Assembly (NCBI RefSeq): GCF_030269325.1
Contig: NZ_BSTD01000001.1
Coordinates: forward strand, 1,256,681-1,320,680
Direction of reading: 5' to 3'
Source of the DNA: Amycolatopsis sp. NBRC 101858
GTDB taxonomy: Bacteria > Actinomycetota > Actinomycetes > Mycobacteriales > Pseudonocardiaceae
DNA: 64,000 nt
The position numbers and the translations under genes are program-made. Below the pieces are notes generated by a model. That model was not told the origin of the DNA, searched no databases, and saw only the letters and a program-made list of their open reading frames with translations. Shown here in pieces: positions 52,234 through 61,545 of this stretch. Numbering within the stretch: the first letter of the stretch is position 1; every line of letters starts with the position of its first letter.

Positions 52234-52407
52234 TCAGCGATCGTGGTGCGGCGGCCGGTTCTCCCGGTACCAGTCGTCCGGGAGCCCGGTACGCCGGTCG
52301 GGATCGCGCTCGTCGGAGGTCGTCTCGGGCAGGACGTCCCCGAAGATCTCATCGACCCGCCGGCGCCGCTCACTGCTGGCCTGGGGATCACGCTGCTGAC
52401 CGGACAT
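52234..52407 (-). CDS. Small conserved hypothetical protein
   Basis: 57 residues, MSGQQRDPQASSERRRRVDE at the N-terminus, then IFGDVLPETTSDERDP and DDWYRENRPPHHDR. Very charged, with no TM segment or cysteine. Codon bias is strong (nearly all third positions G or C) and a GGGGG lies eight bases upstream of the ATG. The function is unknown; similar small proteins occur beside mscL in related genomes as I recall, but I could not check. Confidence 0.6.
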   Translation of the reverse strand: MSGQQRDPQASSERRRRVDEIFGDVLPETTSDERDPDRRTGLPDDWYRENRPPHHDR

Positions 52408-52543
52408 GCCCCCAGTCTCCCACGACGCGTTGATTGACAACTCCAGAGCGAAGTTCACCCCCGGCGGCGCCTCGTCCCGCCGCCCGCGGATCTGCTCCTC
52501 GCTGTGGAGGAACCCGGCGCGCGGCTCCGAGCAGCCGGCCCGG

Positions 52544-53332
52544 TCAGTCCTCGACGAGGGCGTCGAGCCGCTCCCGCTGTTCCTGGCTCAACTGGAGCCC
52601 GGCCGCGGCGACGTTCTCCTCCAGGTGCGCGATCCGGCCCGTCCCCGGAATCGGCAGGATCACCGGCGACCGCGCCAGCAGCCAGGCGAGCGCGACCTGC
52701 GCGGCGGTGGCACCCAGCTCGGCGGCAACACCGGCGATCGCACCCGCGTCGGCCGTCGCGGGAGCCACCGGCCGCCAGGGCAGGAACGCGATGCCCGCCT
52801 CGGTGCACGCCCGCAGCACCGGCTCGTGCTCCCGGTCGAGCACGCTGTACCGGTTCTGCACGCTGACGATCTCGACGAGCTCCCGGGCGCGGGCCAGCTC
52901 GTCGACGGTCACCTCGGACAGCCCGATCCGCCCGACCTTCCCGGCGGCCTGGAGCTCCCGCAGCGTGCCGAGCTGGTCGGCGAGCGGCGTCCCCGGGTCG
53001 ATGCGGTGCAGCTGGAGCAGGTCGATCCGCTCCACCCGAAGGCGGCGCCGCGCCTGCTCGACCTGCTCACGCAAGATCGAGGGCCGGGCGTCGAGCCGCC
53101 ACTCGCCGCCGGGTCCGGTGCGCGCGACCCCCACCTTCGTGGTGATCACCAGCTCGTCCGGGTAGGGGTACAACGCCGACGCGAGCAGTTCTTCGTTGGC
53201 TCCGCCGCCGTAGAGGTGAGCGGTGTCGATCAGCGTGACACCCAGCTCGACGGCCCGCCGCGCGACGGCGATCGCCTGGTCTCGCGCGGAGTCCACCGGC
53301 AGGTGCATCGCCCCGAAGCCGAGGCGGCGCAC
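52544..53332 (-). CDS. Aldo/keto reductase
   Basis: 262 residues from the GTG at 53332. NAD(P)H-dependent oxidoreductase with a TIM barrel. The catalytic tetrad is visible: Asp in DTAHLYG, Tyr in the same AHLYGGG, Lys in VITTKVGVART and His in LLQLHRIDP. The NADP loop is GIAFLPWRPVAP and IPGTGRIAHLEEN. The usual N-terminal strand FRIGGDLEV is encoded just upstream of the GTG with no ATG; initiation at a CTG (53371) overlapping the mogA stop would include it. Substrate unknown. Confidence 0.88.
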   Translation of the reverse strand: MRRLGFGAMHLPVDSARDQAIAVARRAVELGVTLIDTAHLYGGGANEELLASALYPYPDELVITTKVGVARTGPGGEWRLDARPSILREQVEQARRRLRVERIDLLQLHRIDPGTPLADQLGTLRELQAAGKVGRIGLSEVTVDELARARELVEIVSVQNRYSVLDREHEPVLRACTEAGIAFLPWRPVAPATADAGAIAGVAAELGATAAQVALAWLLARSPVILPIPGTGRIAHLEENVAAAGLQLSQEQRERLDALVED

Positions 53333-53367
53333 CTCCAGGTCTCCGCCGATCCGGAAGTGCGAAGGGA

Positions 53368-53868
53368 TCAGACCTCTTCGAGGCCCGACAGCTCGTCGAT
53401 CACGTGCGGTACGAGCGAGGTCAGCGTCGCCATCCCGTCGCGCACCGCGGACCGCGATCCGGCGAGGTTGACCACCAGCGTGCTCCCCGACACCCCGGCG
53501 AGCCCCCGCGAAATCCCCGCGTCCACGGCCCCGGCGGCGAGCCCGGACGCCCGGATGGCCTCGCTGATGCCGGGGATCGGCCGGTCGAGCACCCCGGCGG
53601 TGGCGTCCGGCGTGCGGTCACGCGGCAGCACACCGGTGCCGCCGACCGTGATCACCAGGTCGGCGCCGCCGATCACGGCGGTGTTGAGCGCGTTGCGGAT
53701 ACCCGCGGTCTCGGCCTCGACGACCACGACACCGTCGACGATGAAACCCGCTTCTTCGAGCAGTTCCGTGACCAGCGGGCCAGTGGTGTCCTCGTGCTCG
53801 CCGTGCGCCACGCGATCGTCCACGATGACCACGAGGGCCCGGCCCAGCCGTTGTGCACTCCGTTCCAT
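53368..53868 (-). CDS. mogA: MogA/MoaB-family molybdopterin protein
   Basis: 166 residues, the MogA/MoaB size. It adenylylates molybdopterin, before metal insertion by MoeA. Signatures: VVIVDDRVAHGEHEDTTGPL, then TVGGTGVLPRDRTPDATAGV and LVVNLAGSRSAVRDG. The homologous positions DxT and GGTG are intact. The ATG at 53868 has TACGGT seven bases upstream. The gene is followed by an aldo/keto reductase and is not next to the Glp gene. It may support the molybdopterin oxidoreductase at 60427. Confidence 0.9.
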   Translation of the reverse strand: MERSAQRLGRALVVIVDDRVAHGEHEDTTGPLVTELLEEAGFIVDGVVVVEAETAGIRNALNTAVIGGADLVITVGGTGVLPRDRTPDATAGVLDRPIPGISEAIRASGLAAGAVDAGISRGLAGVSGSTLVVNLAGSRSAVRDGMATLTSLVPHVIDELSGLEEV

Positions 53869-53875
53869 GGCGCCC

Positions 53876-53881
53876 ACCGTA
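53876..53881 (-). promoter_or_regulatory. -10 element of mogA
   Basis: TACGGT (minus) ends seven bases before the ATG. Confidence 0.45.
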
Positions 53882-53978
53882 GTCGGTTTCGGGCACCCGG
53901 CGCCGGGAGGTGCCGGGTGAGTTCTGACGATTCCGTGACGTGCCCGCGCGCGGCCGGGCACGCCGGTCCGCGGCCCCC

Positions 53979-53984
53979 TAGCCT
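53979..53984 (+). promoter_or_regulatory. -10 element of the epimerase gene
   Basis: TAGCCT ends seven bases before the GTG at 53992. Confidence 0.5.
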
Positions 53985-53991
53985 GACCGGT

Positions 53992-55047
53992 GTGCGCGTA
54001 CTGGTCACCGGCGGAGCCGGGTTCATCGGGTCCCACATCGCCGATCTGCTGGCGGACGACGGCGACGAGGTCGTGGTGCTCGACAACCTCCTCCCGACGG
54101 CCCACGGCTCCCGCACCCCGCCGGCGTACACCGGCAGGCACCGGTTCCTGCGCGGCGACGTCACCGACACCGAGCTCGTCGCCGAGCTGCTGGACGGCGT
54201 CGACGCGGTGTGCCACCAGGCGGCGGTGGTCGGGCACGGCGTCGACCCGTCGGACGCGCCGTCGTACGCGCTGCACAACGACTACGGCACAGCGGTCCTG
54301 CTCGCCGGGATGCACGCGGCCGGGGTGCGGAAACTGGTGCTGGCGTCGTCGATGGTCGTCTACGGCGAAGGCCGGTACGAGTGCCCGGACCACGGCGTCG
54401 TCCCGCCGTCACCGCGCCGCGCGTCCGATGTGGACGCCGGCCGGTTCGAGCCGCGCTGCCCGGCCTGCGACGCCGAGCTGAGCTGGCGGCTGGTGCCCGA
54501 GGACGCGCCGCTGAACCCCCGCAGCACGTACGCGGCGGCGAAGCTCGCGCAGGAACACCTGGCCGGCGCGTGGGCACGCCAGACGGGCGGCAGCGTGTGG
54601 GCAATGCGCTACCACAACGTCTACGGCCCGCGGATGCCGCAGAACACCCCGTACGCGGGGGTGGCGTCGCTGTTCCGTTCGGCCCTGGAGCGCGGCGAAG
54701 CACCGGTGGTGCTGGAGGACGGCCGCCAGCAGCGCGACTTCGTGCACGTCCACGACGTCGCCAGGGCAAACGTCCTGGCTCTCCGGACAGCCGGCCCGCC
54801 GGGCGACCTGACACCGCTCAACATCTGCTCCGGCACCCCGCACACGGTCGGCGAACTGGCCGAAGAACTGGCACGCGCCTGCGCCGGCCCGAAGCCGAAG
54901 GTGGCCGGCGGCGCGCGCCCGGCCGACGTCCGCCACGTGGTCGCCAACCCGGCTCGCGCCCGCGAACTGCTGGGCTTCACCGCGGAGATCGGCTTCGAAG
55001 AGGGAATCGCCGACTTCGCAACGGCCGAACTGCGTGCCCCGGTCTGA
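53992..55047 (+). CDS. NAD-dependent epimerase/dehydratase (extended SDR)
   Basis: 351 residues. Rossmann start RVLVTGGAGFIGSHIADLL, catalytic Ser in LASSMVVYGEG and Tyr-x-x-x-Lys in STYAAAKLAQEH. An inserted segment at about residue 125-160 has YECPDHG followed by RCPACDAE, which looks like a small zinc-binding ribbon. Such inserts are seen in some sugar-nucleotide epimerases. Sugar substrate unknown. GTG start with TAGCCT seven bases upstream. Downstream is the convergent sensor kinase gene, 102 bases away. Confidence 0.9.
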   Translation: MRVLVTGGAGFIGSHIADLLADDGDEVVVLDNLLPTAHGSRTPPAYTGRHRFLRGDVTDTELVAELLDGVDAVCHQAAVVGHGVDPSDAPSYALHNDYGTAVLLAGMHAAGVRKLVLASSMVVYGEGRYECPDHGVVPPSPRRASDVDAGRFEPRCPACDAELSWRLVPEDAPLNPRSTYAAAKLAQEHLAGAWARQTGGSVWAMRYHNVYGPRMPQNTPYAGVASLFRSALERGEAPVVLEDGRQQRDFVHVHDVARANVLALRTAGPPGDLTPLNICSGTPHTVGELAEELARACAGPKPKVAGGARPADVRHVVANPARARELLGFTAEIGFEEGIADFATAELRAPV

Positions 55048-55149
55048 CAGGTGCAGGTCCGCTCGGTGCCGGGGAACAACGACGACAATCGAAGTGGAAC
55101 CGGCCGGGCCGGATCGGGCCTGGTCGTGCGACGAACTGCGCGACCCGGT

Positions 55150-56199
55150 CTAGGACATCGCCAGCGGCAGCCGCACCTCGAACCGGCATCCCGGCCCGTG
55201 GTTGTGGACGCCGATCTTCCCGCGGTGGGCCTCGACGAGCCCCTTGGTGATCGCCAGCCCGAGCCCACCGCCACTGGTCGTCCCGCCACGCTCCGGCGTC
55301 CGGGCCTGGGTCCCGCGGAAGGCGACGTCGAAAACCCGGCTGATCTCGTCGTCGGGGATGCCGCCGCAGGAGTCGTCGACGGCCAGCAGGGCCTCGTCGC
55401 CGTCGACGCCGATCTGCACCGCCACCGTCCCGTCGGGCGGGGTGTGCCGGATCGCGTTGGACACCAGGTTCCGCACGATCCGGGCCAGTTCCGGGTCGCT
55501 CCCGGTCACGACCGGCCAGGTCGACGCGTTGGCGAGCACCCGCACGCGCTTGCGCTCGGCGACCGGCGACTGGGCGGCGACCGCGTCGCTGACGACGTCC
55601 CGCAGCGGCACCGCGGACATGGTGAGCTCGAGGGCGCCGGCGGTGATGCGCGAGAGCTCGAACAGGTCGCCGACCATCGCGGACAGGCGCCTGGTCTCGC
55701 CGCCGATCCGCTGGGCGTAGTCGGCGACCTCGTCGCGTTCGGACACCACGCCGTCGGCCAGCGCCTCGGCCATCGCCTGGATGCCCGCCAGGGGGCTGCG
55801 CAGGTCGTGGCTGATCCACGCGACCAGCTCGCGCCGCGACGCCTCGGCCGCGCGCTCGCGGTTGCGTGCCTCCCGCTCCCACACGCTGCGGCGCGCGATC
55901 GCCCGGCCGAGGATGATCGCCGCCGGCACGGTGCCCACGGCGACGAGCAGGCAGACCAGCAGCATCGTGGTCAGCGCCGGGGTGAACATGAACCCGCTGA
56001 CGCCCAGGACGCCGACCAGCGTCGAGAGCACCGGGATCAGCACCAGCACCGTGAGCGTGGTGGCCAGCGAGCCGCGGCGGAGGAAGTAGAGCACGACCCC
56101 GCCGAGCGCGGCGATCGGCAAGGAGAAGAGCAGCGCCAGCGGCAGGATGTGCCAGAGGTGCGTCAACGTCTCCGCGAAGGACTCGCCAGGTTCGATCAC
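55150..56199 (-). CDS. Sensor histidine kinase
   Basis: 349 residues. Two pairs of TM segments are seen (about 13-34 and 42-90), then a linker, HisKA dimerisation domain with phospho-accepting His in [18 protein letters not shown], and a HATPase domain ([20 protein letters not shown] as N box, [13 protein letters not shown] as G1 box, [16 protein letters not shown] as G2). It has no large periplasmic sensor domain. GTG start at 56199, overlapping the regulator gene by four bases. It is the last of a three-gene unit with a membrane protein and an OmpR-type regulator. Confidence 0.92.
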   Translation of the reverse strand: MIEPGESFAETLTHLWHILPLALLFSLPIAALGGVVLYFLRRGSLATTLTVLVLIPVLSTLVGVLGVSGFMFTPALTTMLLVCLLVAVGTVPAAIILGRAIARRSVWEREARNRERAAEASRRELVAWISHDLRSPLAGIQAMAEALADGVVSERDEVADYAQRIGGETRRLSAMVGDLFELSRITAGALELTMSAVPLRDVVSDAVAAQSPVAERKRVRVLANASTWPVVTGSDPELARIVRNLVSNAIRHTPPDGTVAVQIGVDGDEALLAVDDSCGGIPDDEISRVFDVAFRGTQARTPERGGTTSGGGLGLAITKGLVEAHRGKIGVHNHGPGCRFEVRLPLAMS

Positions 56200-56897
56200 G
56201 GCTGCTCCCGGTCGTAGCGGTAGCCGACACCCCACACCGTCGCCACCCGGGCCGGCTTGGCCGGGTCGCGCTCGATCTTCTCGCGCAACCGTCGCACGTG
56301 GACGGTCACCGTGGACTGGTCGCCGAAGTCCCAGCCCCACACCTTCTCGAGCAGGTCCGCGCGCGAGTAGGCGACGCCGGGGTGGGCGAGGAAGAACGCG
56401 AGCAGATCGAATTCGCGCGAAGTCAACGGCAGTTCGCGGCCGGCGAGCGTCGCGGTGCGCGCGGTCATCTGCAGGCGCAGGTCGCCGTCCGACAGTTCGG
56501 CGGCGGCCGGCACCGGCCGCGGCATCCGCGCGCGGCGCAGCACCGAGGCGACGCGCAGGGCGAGTTCCTTGGGGCTGAACGGTTTCGTGACGTAGTCGTC
56601 GGCGCCGAGCTGGAGCCCGGCGATCCGGTTCTCCTCCTCGCCGAGGGCGGTGAGCATGACGATCGGCACCTGGCTGACCTGGCGCAGCCGCTTGCACACC
56701 TCGAGGCCGTTGATCCCCGGCATCATGACGTCGAGGACGACTAGGTCCGGCTCGTGGGCGGCGAACTGGGCCAGCCCTTCGGCGCCGTCGCCGGCCTGGT
56801 CGACGGTGAACCCGGCCACCTCGAGGTAGCGGCGCACGACGTCGCGGACCGTCTCGTCGTCGTCGACCACGAGCACGCGCCCGGCCTGATCGTTCAT
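56196..56897 (-). CDS. OmpR-family response regulator
   Basis: 233 residues. Receiver domain with [11 protein letters not shown] and the phospho-acceptor Asp in [13 protein letters not shown], Thr in MLTALGEEE and Lys in [11 protein letters not shown]-terminal winged HTH has [20 protein letters not shown] and [18 protein letters not shown]. The ATG at 56897 is preferred to a GTG three bases upstream. It is ten bases after the membrane-protein gene and its end overlaps the kinase start. The regulon is probably the adjacent membrane and glycan genes, which is inferred from location. Confidence 0.92.
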   Translation of the reverse strand: MNDQAGRVLVVDDDETVRDVVRRYLEVAGFTVDQAGDGAEGLAQFAAHEPDLVVLDVMMPGINGLEVCKRLRQVSQVPIVMLTALGEEENRIAGLQLGADDYVTKPFSPKELALRVASVLRRARMPRPVPAAAELSDGDLRLQMTARTATLAGRELPLTSREFDLLAFFLAHPGVAYSRADLLEKVWGWDFGDQSTVTVHVRRLREKIERDPAKPARVATVWGVGYRYDREQP

Positions 56898-56907
56898 CAC
56901 GTCTCCC

Positions 56908-58320
56908 TCACCAGCCGGTCAGCAGCAGGTGGTTGACCGCCAGCGCCGTCACGGCTTGCGCGGCGAGCCACCATCGGCGCCCGGGCCGCGGCAGCAGGGC
57001 CGTCATCGGCAGCAACCACATCCCGAACGGTAGCCAGATCCGTTCGGTCTCGGCTTTCGACAGGCCCGAGACGTCGGCGAACACGATGGTGAGCAGGGCG
57101 GCGGCACCGAGCAGCAGCACCGGGTCGGAAAGCAGGCCACGACCTCCCCCGGCGAAGCCTCGCCGGACGGCGGCCACCACCGCGGGGCCCAGCGCGACGA
57201 CCACCGCCGCCAGATCCGCCCAGACCCAGTACGAGTAGGGCCGGACGAGCGCGACGCCCTGGTAGTAGCGCTCCACGACCAGGTGGTAGCCGTCGAGCCA
57301 CCAGAAGCCCGCCCACGCGAAGATGCCGACGACGGCCAGCGCCGCCGCGACGGCCAGGGCGGCGGCCCGCCACTGCCGGCCGAGGACGGCCACGGCGAGC
57401 GCGAGCAGGCCGAGCAGCACCAGGCCGTACGAGAGGAAGATCCCGAAGCCGAGCAGCACACCGGCGGCCAGCCCGGCCGGGACGGCGTACCGGCGGCCCA
57501 CGCTGAACCCCTTCGCGGACAACGCGAGCAGCGCCAGCCCGGTCGCGGTCGTCCCGGCGAACAGGCCGTCCGCCGAGACGCCGATCCACACCGCGCCGGG
57601 CGTCAGGACGGCGAAGGGCAGCACCGCGCGAGCCGCGTCGGGCCGGCCGAGCAGGGCAACGGTGGCGGGCAGGGCGACCGCGACCAGGCTGCCGACGAGC
57701 ACGACGGCCGTCGCGGCCCAGGCGCCGCCGTGCAGGCCGAGCCGGTCGAGCCAGACGAAGACGAGCGTCGCGCCCGGCGGGTGGCCGGACACGTGCGTCG
57801 TCCACGAGTCCGGCTGGAAGTCGAGGATGCGGGAGGAGAACTCGCGCAGCATCCGCGGGATGTCGGTGATGCCGGGCACCTCGTGGAGGTACTCCTGCGG
57901 AATGGTCAGCCGGCCGGCGAACCCGCGGGACCAGCCGTCGACCATCGACAGCGAGAAGATCCAGGCCAGGGAAGCCAGGTAGCCGGCGGCGAGCGCCCGG
58001 CGCCACGGCAGGCGGACGGCCAGCGCGGGGCCGTGGAGCACCACCGCGACGGCGATCAGCACGGCGAACACCGAGCCGGGGCCGACGTGCGGGAGCCAGT
58101 CGGCGAACAACGGCGGCGAGGACACGAAGATGACGACGCCGGAGTGCGGCCGGTTGTAGTACGAGCCGACCGCGGCGGCCGCGGCCACGAGCACCGCGGC
58201 CGCCACGACGGCCAGGAGATCGGCCCGGTGGGCGCGGCGCCCGGGTCGATCGGGTGGCGGGAGTTCGGGTTCGCGGGCAGGCGGCTCGGCGAGCCGGGCT
58301 GCCGGGTTCGGCTCGCTCAT
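56908..58320 (-). CDS. Polytopic membrane protein, probable glycosyltransferase-C-like
   Basis: 470 residues and about eleven to twelve membrane segments. The first loop carries VVIFVSSPPLFADWLP and the HVSGHPPGATLVFVWLDRLG segment, resembling GT-C polyprenyl-phosphate sugar transferases, but no decisive DxD/ExD site is found. The start ATG at 58320 has CGGGAG-like context further upstream. It leads an operon with an OmpR-type regulator and kinase. The nearby GT2 and epimerase genes suggest cell-envelope glycan work. Function not recognised with confidence. Confidence 0.78.
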   Translation of the reverse strand: MSEPNPAARLAEPPAREPELPPPDRPGRRAHRADLLAVVAAAVLVAAAAAVGSYYNRPHSGVVIFVSSPPLFADWLPHVGPGSVFAVLIAVAVVLHGPALAVRLPWRRALAAGYLASLAWIFSLSMVDGWSRGFAGRLTIPQEYLHEVPGITDIPRMLREFSSRILDFQPDSWTTHVSGHPPGATLVFVWLDRLGLHGGAWAATAVVLVGSLVAVALPATVALLGRPDAARAVLPFAVLTPGAVWIGVSADGLFAGTTATGLALLALSAKGFSVGRRYAVPAGLAAGVLLGFGIFLSYGLVLLGLLALAVAVLGRQWRAAALAVAAALAVVGIFAWAGFWWLDGYHLVVERYYQGVALVRPYSYWVWADLAAVVVALGPAVVAAVRRGFAGGGRGLLSDPVLLLGAAALLTIVFADVSGLSKAETERIWLPFGMWLLPMTALLPRPGRRWWLAAQAVTALAVNHLLLTGW

Positions 58321-58451
58321 CGCTGTCCACCCTAGGTCCGCGGGCACGAACCCGCGGGGTCGCGCAGGCAGCTGTAACGAGCCGGTAAGAACTCGTCACT
58401 CGTCATGATTCAGTAAGGAGCGCAAGGGTTTTCCGCGATCCGTCCCGGACT

Positions 58452-58457
58452 TACGGT
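58452..58457 (+). promoter_or_regulatory. -10 element of the GT2 operon
   Basis: TACGGT ends seven bases before the GTG at 58465. Confidence 0.5.
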
Positions 58458-58464
58458 CGGCGCC

Positions 58465-59124
58465 GTGACTGACTCAGGAGTGGACGTCGTCCTCCCTTGC
58501 CTCGATGAAGCGGGCGCCCTGCCCGGAGTACTGGCCGGACTGCCGCCGGGCTACCGCGCGATCGTCGTCGACAACGGTTCGGCCGACGGCTCGCCCGAAG
58601 TGGCGGCCTCGCTGGGTGCGAAGGTCGTCCACGAACCGCGCCGCGGCTACGGCGCGGCCGTGCACACCGGGCTGGAGGCCGCCACCGCGGACATCGTGTG
58701 CTTCGCCGACGCCGACGGGTCCCTGGACCTCGGCGACCTGCCGCGGCTGGTGACCGCGGTCGAAGGTGGTGCCGACCTGGCCGTCGGGCGGCGGGTGCCG
58801 ACCGGTCCCGGGGTGTGGCCGTGGCACGCGCGGGCCGGCAACGTCGTGCTGGCGCAGCTGTTGCGGGGCCGCGGGTTGCCGGTGCGGGACATCGCGCCGC
58901 TGCGGGCCGCGGACCGGCGGGCGCTGCTCGGCCTCGGCGTCACGGACCGGGCTTTCGGCTACCCGCTCGAGCTGCTGATCAAGGCTCAGCGCGCCGGCTG
59001 GCGGGTGCGCGAGTTCGACGTCCGGTACGGCGAGCGCGCCAAGGGGACGAAGTCGAAGGTGTCCGGCTCGGTGCGGGGCACGCTGCGCGCGGTCCGCGAC
59101 TTCGGGCGGGTGCTGGCGCGATGA
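58465..59124 (+). CDS. Glycosyltransferase family 2
   Basis: 219 residues, a DPM1/GT2-type enzyme. The N-terminus VDVVLPCLDEAGALPGVL and VVDNGSADGSPEVAASLG bind the nucleotide sugar, with the DxD in CFADADGSLDLGDL. The RRGYGAAVHTGLEAATADIV segment is also typical. Membrane association is likely peripheral; no TM segments. It is the first gene of a five-gene operon in which each stop overlaps the next start (ATGA or GTGA). It may transfer a sugar to polyprenyl phosphate for the GT-C-like protein (inference). Confidence 0.9.
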   Translation: MTDSGVDVVLPCLDEAGALPGVLAGLPPGYRAIVVDNGSADGSPEVAASLGAKVVHEPRRGYGAAVHTGLEAATADIVCFADADGSLDLGDLPRLVTAVEGGADLAVGRRVPTGPGVWPWHARAGNVVLAQLLRGRGLPVRDIAPLRAADRRALLGLGVTDRAFGYPLELLIKAQRAGWRVREFDVRYGERAKGTKSKVSGSVRGTLRAVRDFGRVLAR

Positions 59125-59804
59125 CGAATCGGTTCGTACTGCTGGTCGTGGCCAAGGCCCCGGTGCCGGGGCTTGCGAAGACCCGGCTCTGCCCACCGGC
59201 GACCCCGGCGCAAGCGGCGCAGATCGCCGCGGCCGCGTTGCTCGACACGCTCGACGCCGTGTGCGCTGTTCCCGGTGCCGCGCCCGTCGTCGCGATGACC
59301 GGCGACCTCGGCGCCGCCGCGCTGGCCACCGAAATCGGCCTGGCGCTGCGACGGGTGACCATGATCCCGCAGCGGGGCTGGGACTTCGGCGCCCGGCTGG
59401 CGAACGCCCACGCGGACGCCGCCGCGGTGCACGCGGGCCTGCCGATCCTGCAGATCGGCATGGACACCCCGCAGGTCACGCCGGAGTCCCTCGCCGCGGC
59501 GGCCGCGCCGGTCGTGCACGGCGGGGACGACTCTGTCCTCGGCCCGGCCGAAGACGGCGGCTGGTGGGCGCTCGGACTCGCCGATCCGCGGCACGCGCAG
59601 GCCCTCGCGGGCGTCCCGATGTCCCGTGACGACACCGGCGAACGCACCTTGCGCGCGCTCACCGCGTGCGGGCTGCGACCGCGCCAGGCCGCGCGACTGT
59701 CCGATGTGGACACCATGGCGGACGCTCGCGCGGTGGCGGCGACGTGTCCGGACGGCCGGTTCGCGCGCGCCGTCGCGGCGGTCGCGGGGCGGGCGGTCGC
59801 ATGA
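59121..59804 (+). CDS. TIGR04282/DUF2064 glycosyltransferase-like protein
   Basis: 227 residues. It belongs to the nucleotidyl/glycosyltransferase-like family TIGR04282: VVAKAPVPGLAKTRLCPPAT, PILQIGMDTPQVTPESLAAA and LGPAEDGGWWALGLADPRHA. The family is found in arsenosugar and membrane-glycan loci and resembles MobA/CofC nucleotidyltransferases. The stop-start overlap with the GT2 gene is four bases. Its reaction is not established. Confidence 0.88.
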   Translation: MTNRFVLLVVAKAPVPGLAKTRLCPPATPAQAAQIAAAALLDTLDAVCAVPGAAPVVAMTGDLGAAALATEIGLALRRVTMIPQRGWDFGARLANAHADAAAVHAGLPILQIGMDTPQVTPESLAAAAAPVVHGGDDSVLGPAEDGGWWALGLADPRHAQALAGVPMSRDDTGERTLRALTACGLRPRQAARLSDVDTMADARAVAATCPDGRFARAVAAVAGRAVA

Positions 59805-60430
59805 AGACGGCACTCATCGGCAACGAGTTCGACCGCGGCCTGCTGGGCCACCGGTGCTGGCTCGAACTGGCCACCGGCGAGCGGGTCGACCTGCCGGTCG
59901 AACGGTGGACGGCGGCGTCGGAGGGCGACGAGGTCCTGCTCGACGCCTGCGCCGGCCCGACTCTCGACATCGGCTGCGGTCCGGGCCGGCTCACCGCGGC
60001 CCTCGCCGCCCGCGGGGTCGTCGCGCTGGGCGTGGACAGCTCTCGCACGGCCGTCCGGCTGACTCGCCGCCGCGGCGGGAGTGCGTTGCACCGCAACGTC
60101 TTCCACCACGTTCCCGGCGAAGGACGGTGGCGGCACGCCCTGCTCGCCGACGGCAACATCGGCATCGGCGGCGATCCCGTGGGCCTGCTGCGGCGGGCGG
60201 CGCAGCTGATCGCCGGCGACGGTGACGTCCTCGTCGAGCTGGAACCGCCGGGGCACGGGCTGCGACACGAACGTGTCCGGCTGCGGCCCGGGCACGCCGA
60301 CGGCGCCTGGTTCACCTGGGCGTGGGTCGGCGTGGACGCGATCGCCGAGGTGGCCATGCGCGCGGGGCTGCGCGTCGGCTGGACCACCCGGCACGGCCAC
60401 CGCTGGTTCGCGCGGTTGGAGCGGTCGTGA
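59801..60430 (+). CDS. Class I SAM-dependent methyltransferase
   Basis: 209 residues. Motif I is PTLDIGCGPGRLTAALAARG at about residue 50, with the acidic residue in GVDSSRTAVRL after beta2. The N-terminal CWLELATGERVDLPVERWTA and the C-terminal GLRVGWTTRHGHRWFARL are shared by related methyltransferases next to DUF2064 genes. Substrate unknown, but its place between TIGR04282 and the molybdopterin oxidoreductase implies the same pathway. ATGA overlap with the upstream gene. Confidence 0.87.
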   Translation: MKTALIGNEFDRGLLGHRCWLELATGERVDLPVERWTAASEGDEVLLDACAGPTLDIGCGPGRLTAALAARGVVALGVDSSRTAVRLTRRRGGSALHRNVFHHVPGEGRWRHALLADGNIGIGGDPVGLLRRAAQLIAGDGDVLVELEPPGHGLRHERVRLRPGHADGAWFTWAWVGVDAIAEVAMRAGLRVGWTTRHGHRWFARLERS

Positions 60431-61545
60431 AGCTGCCGATCCCGAAGGAAGAACACTTCACGGCACCGGCGCACGACGAGCGCGTGACGTCGAAGATCGG
60501 CCTGGCGCTGGCGGTCACGTTCACGACGTGCTTCGTGACCGGCCTGATCAGCCACCTGATCCAGCACCCGCCGGAGTGGTTCTTCTGGCCCAGCCGGCCG
60601 GTCGGGCTCTACCGCGTGACGCAGGGGCTGCACGTGATCTCCGGCGTGGCGTCGATCCCGCTGCTGCTGGCGAAGCTGTGGAGCGTCTACCCGAAGCTGT
60701 TCGGCCGGCCGCTCGTCCGTTCGCTGCCGCACGCCCTGGAGCGCCTGTCGATCCTCGTGCTCTCGGGTGCGGCGTTCTTCGAGCTGACGACCGGGCTGCT
60801 GAACGTCGCGCAGAACTACCCGTGGGGCTTCTACTTCCCGCAGGTGCACTACGCGGTCGCGTGGCTGGCGATCGGGTCGATCCTGGTGCACGTCGCGGTG
60901 AAGCTGCCGGTGATCCGGCGCGCGCTCAGCCGCGGCACACCCGAGGAGGAGCCACCGGCCGCCGGGCTGTCCCGGCGCGGGTTCCTGCGGACCACCGGGC
61001 TCGCGACCGGAGTCGCGGTCGTCGCCACGGCGGGTGCGACCGTCCCGTTCCTGCGCGGGATCTCCGGCCTCGCCTGGAAGACGGGCAAGGGCACGCAAAA
61101 CCTCCCGGTGAACCGGACGGCGGCGGCCGCGGGCGTCACGTGGTCGGCGTCCTGGCGGCTCTCGGTGGTGACCCCGCGCGGCACGACGAAGTTCTCGCTC
61201 GACGAGCTGCGCGCGCTCCCGCAGACGACCGCCGAGCTGCCGATCGCGTGCGTCGAGGGCTGGAGCCAGTCGGCGACCTGGCGGGGGATCTCGTTGCCGG
61301 TGCTGCTGAAAGCCGTCGGTGTGCCGCCGGGCACGGCCGTGCGGGTGTCCTCTTCGGAGCGGTCCGGGCTGTACGGCGTCAGCGTCCTGCCCGGCGAGCA
61401 CACGGCCGACGAGCTGACGCTGCTCGCGCTGGAGCTGAACGGCGAGGAGCTCGACCTCGACCACGGCTTCCCGTGCCGGATCATCGCCCCGAACCGGCCC
61501 GGGGTGCTGCAGACGAAGTGGGTCACGAAGCTGGAGGCGCTGTGA
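60427..61545 (+). CDS. Membrane-anchored molybdopterin oxidoreductase
   Basis: 372 residues in two parts. Residues 20-165 hold about four membrane segments with conserved His (His43, His69, His141, His155), resembling a cytochrome b or DUF4405-like heme domain. Then comes a twin-arginine motif LSRRGFLRTTGLATGVAVVA (181-200). The C-terminal domain (about 235-372) is a sulfite-oxidase-type Oxidored_molyb domain, with the Moco-binding Cys275 in PIACVEGWS. The Tat motif after the TM part implies that the Moco domain is folded in the cytoplasm and then moved across. GTG start overlapping the methyltransferase stop by four bases. Physiological substrate unknown. Confidence 0.88.
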   Translation: MKLPIPKEEHFTAPAHDERVTSKIGLALAVTFTTCFVTGLISHLIQHPPEWFFWPSRPVGLYRVTQGLHVISGVASIPLLLAKLWSVYPKLFGRPLVRSLPHALERLSILVLSGAAFFELTTGLLNVAQNYPWGFYFPQVHYAVAWLAIGSILVHVAVKLPVIRRALSRGTPEEEPPAAGLSRRGFLRTTGLATGVAVVATAGATVPFLRGISGLAWKTGKGTQNLPVNRTAAAAGVTWSASWRLSVVTPRGTTKFSLDELRALPQTTAELPIACVEGWSQSATWRGISLPVLLKAVGVPPGTAVRVSSSERSGLYGVSVLPGEHTADELTLLALELNGEELDLDHGFPCRIIAPNRPGVLQTKWVTKLEAL

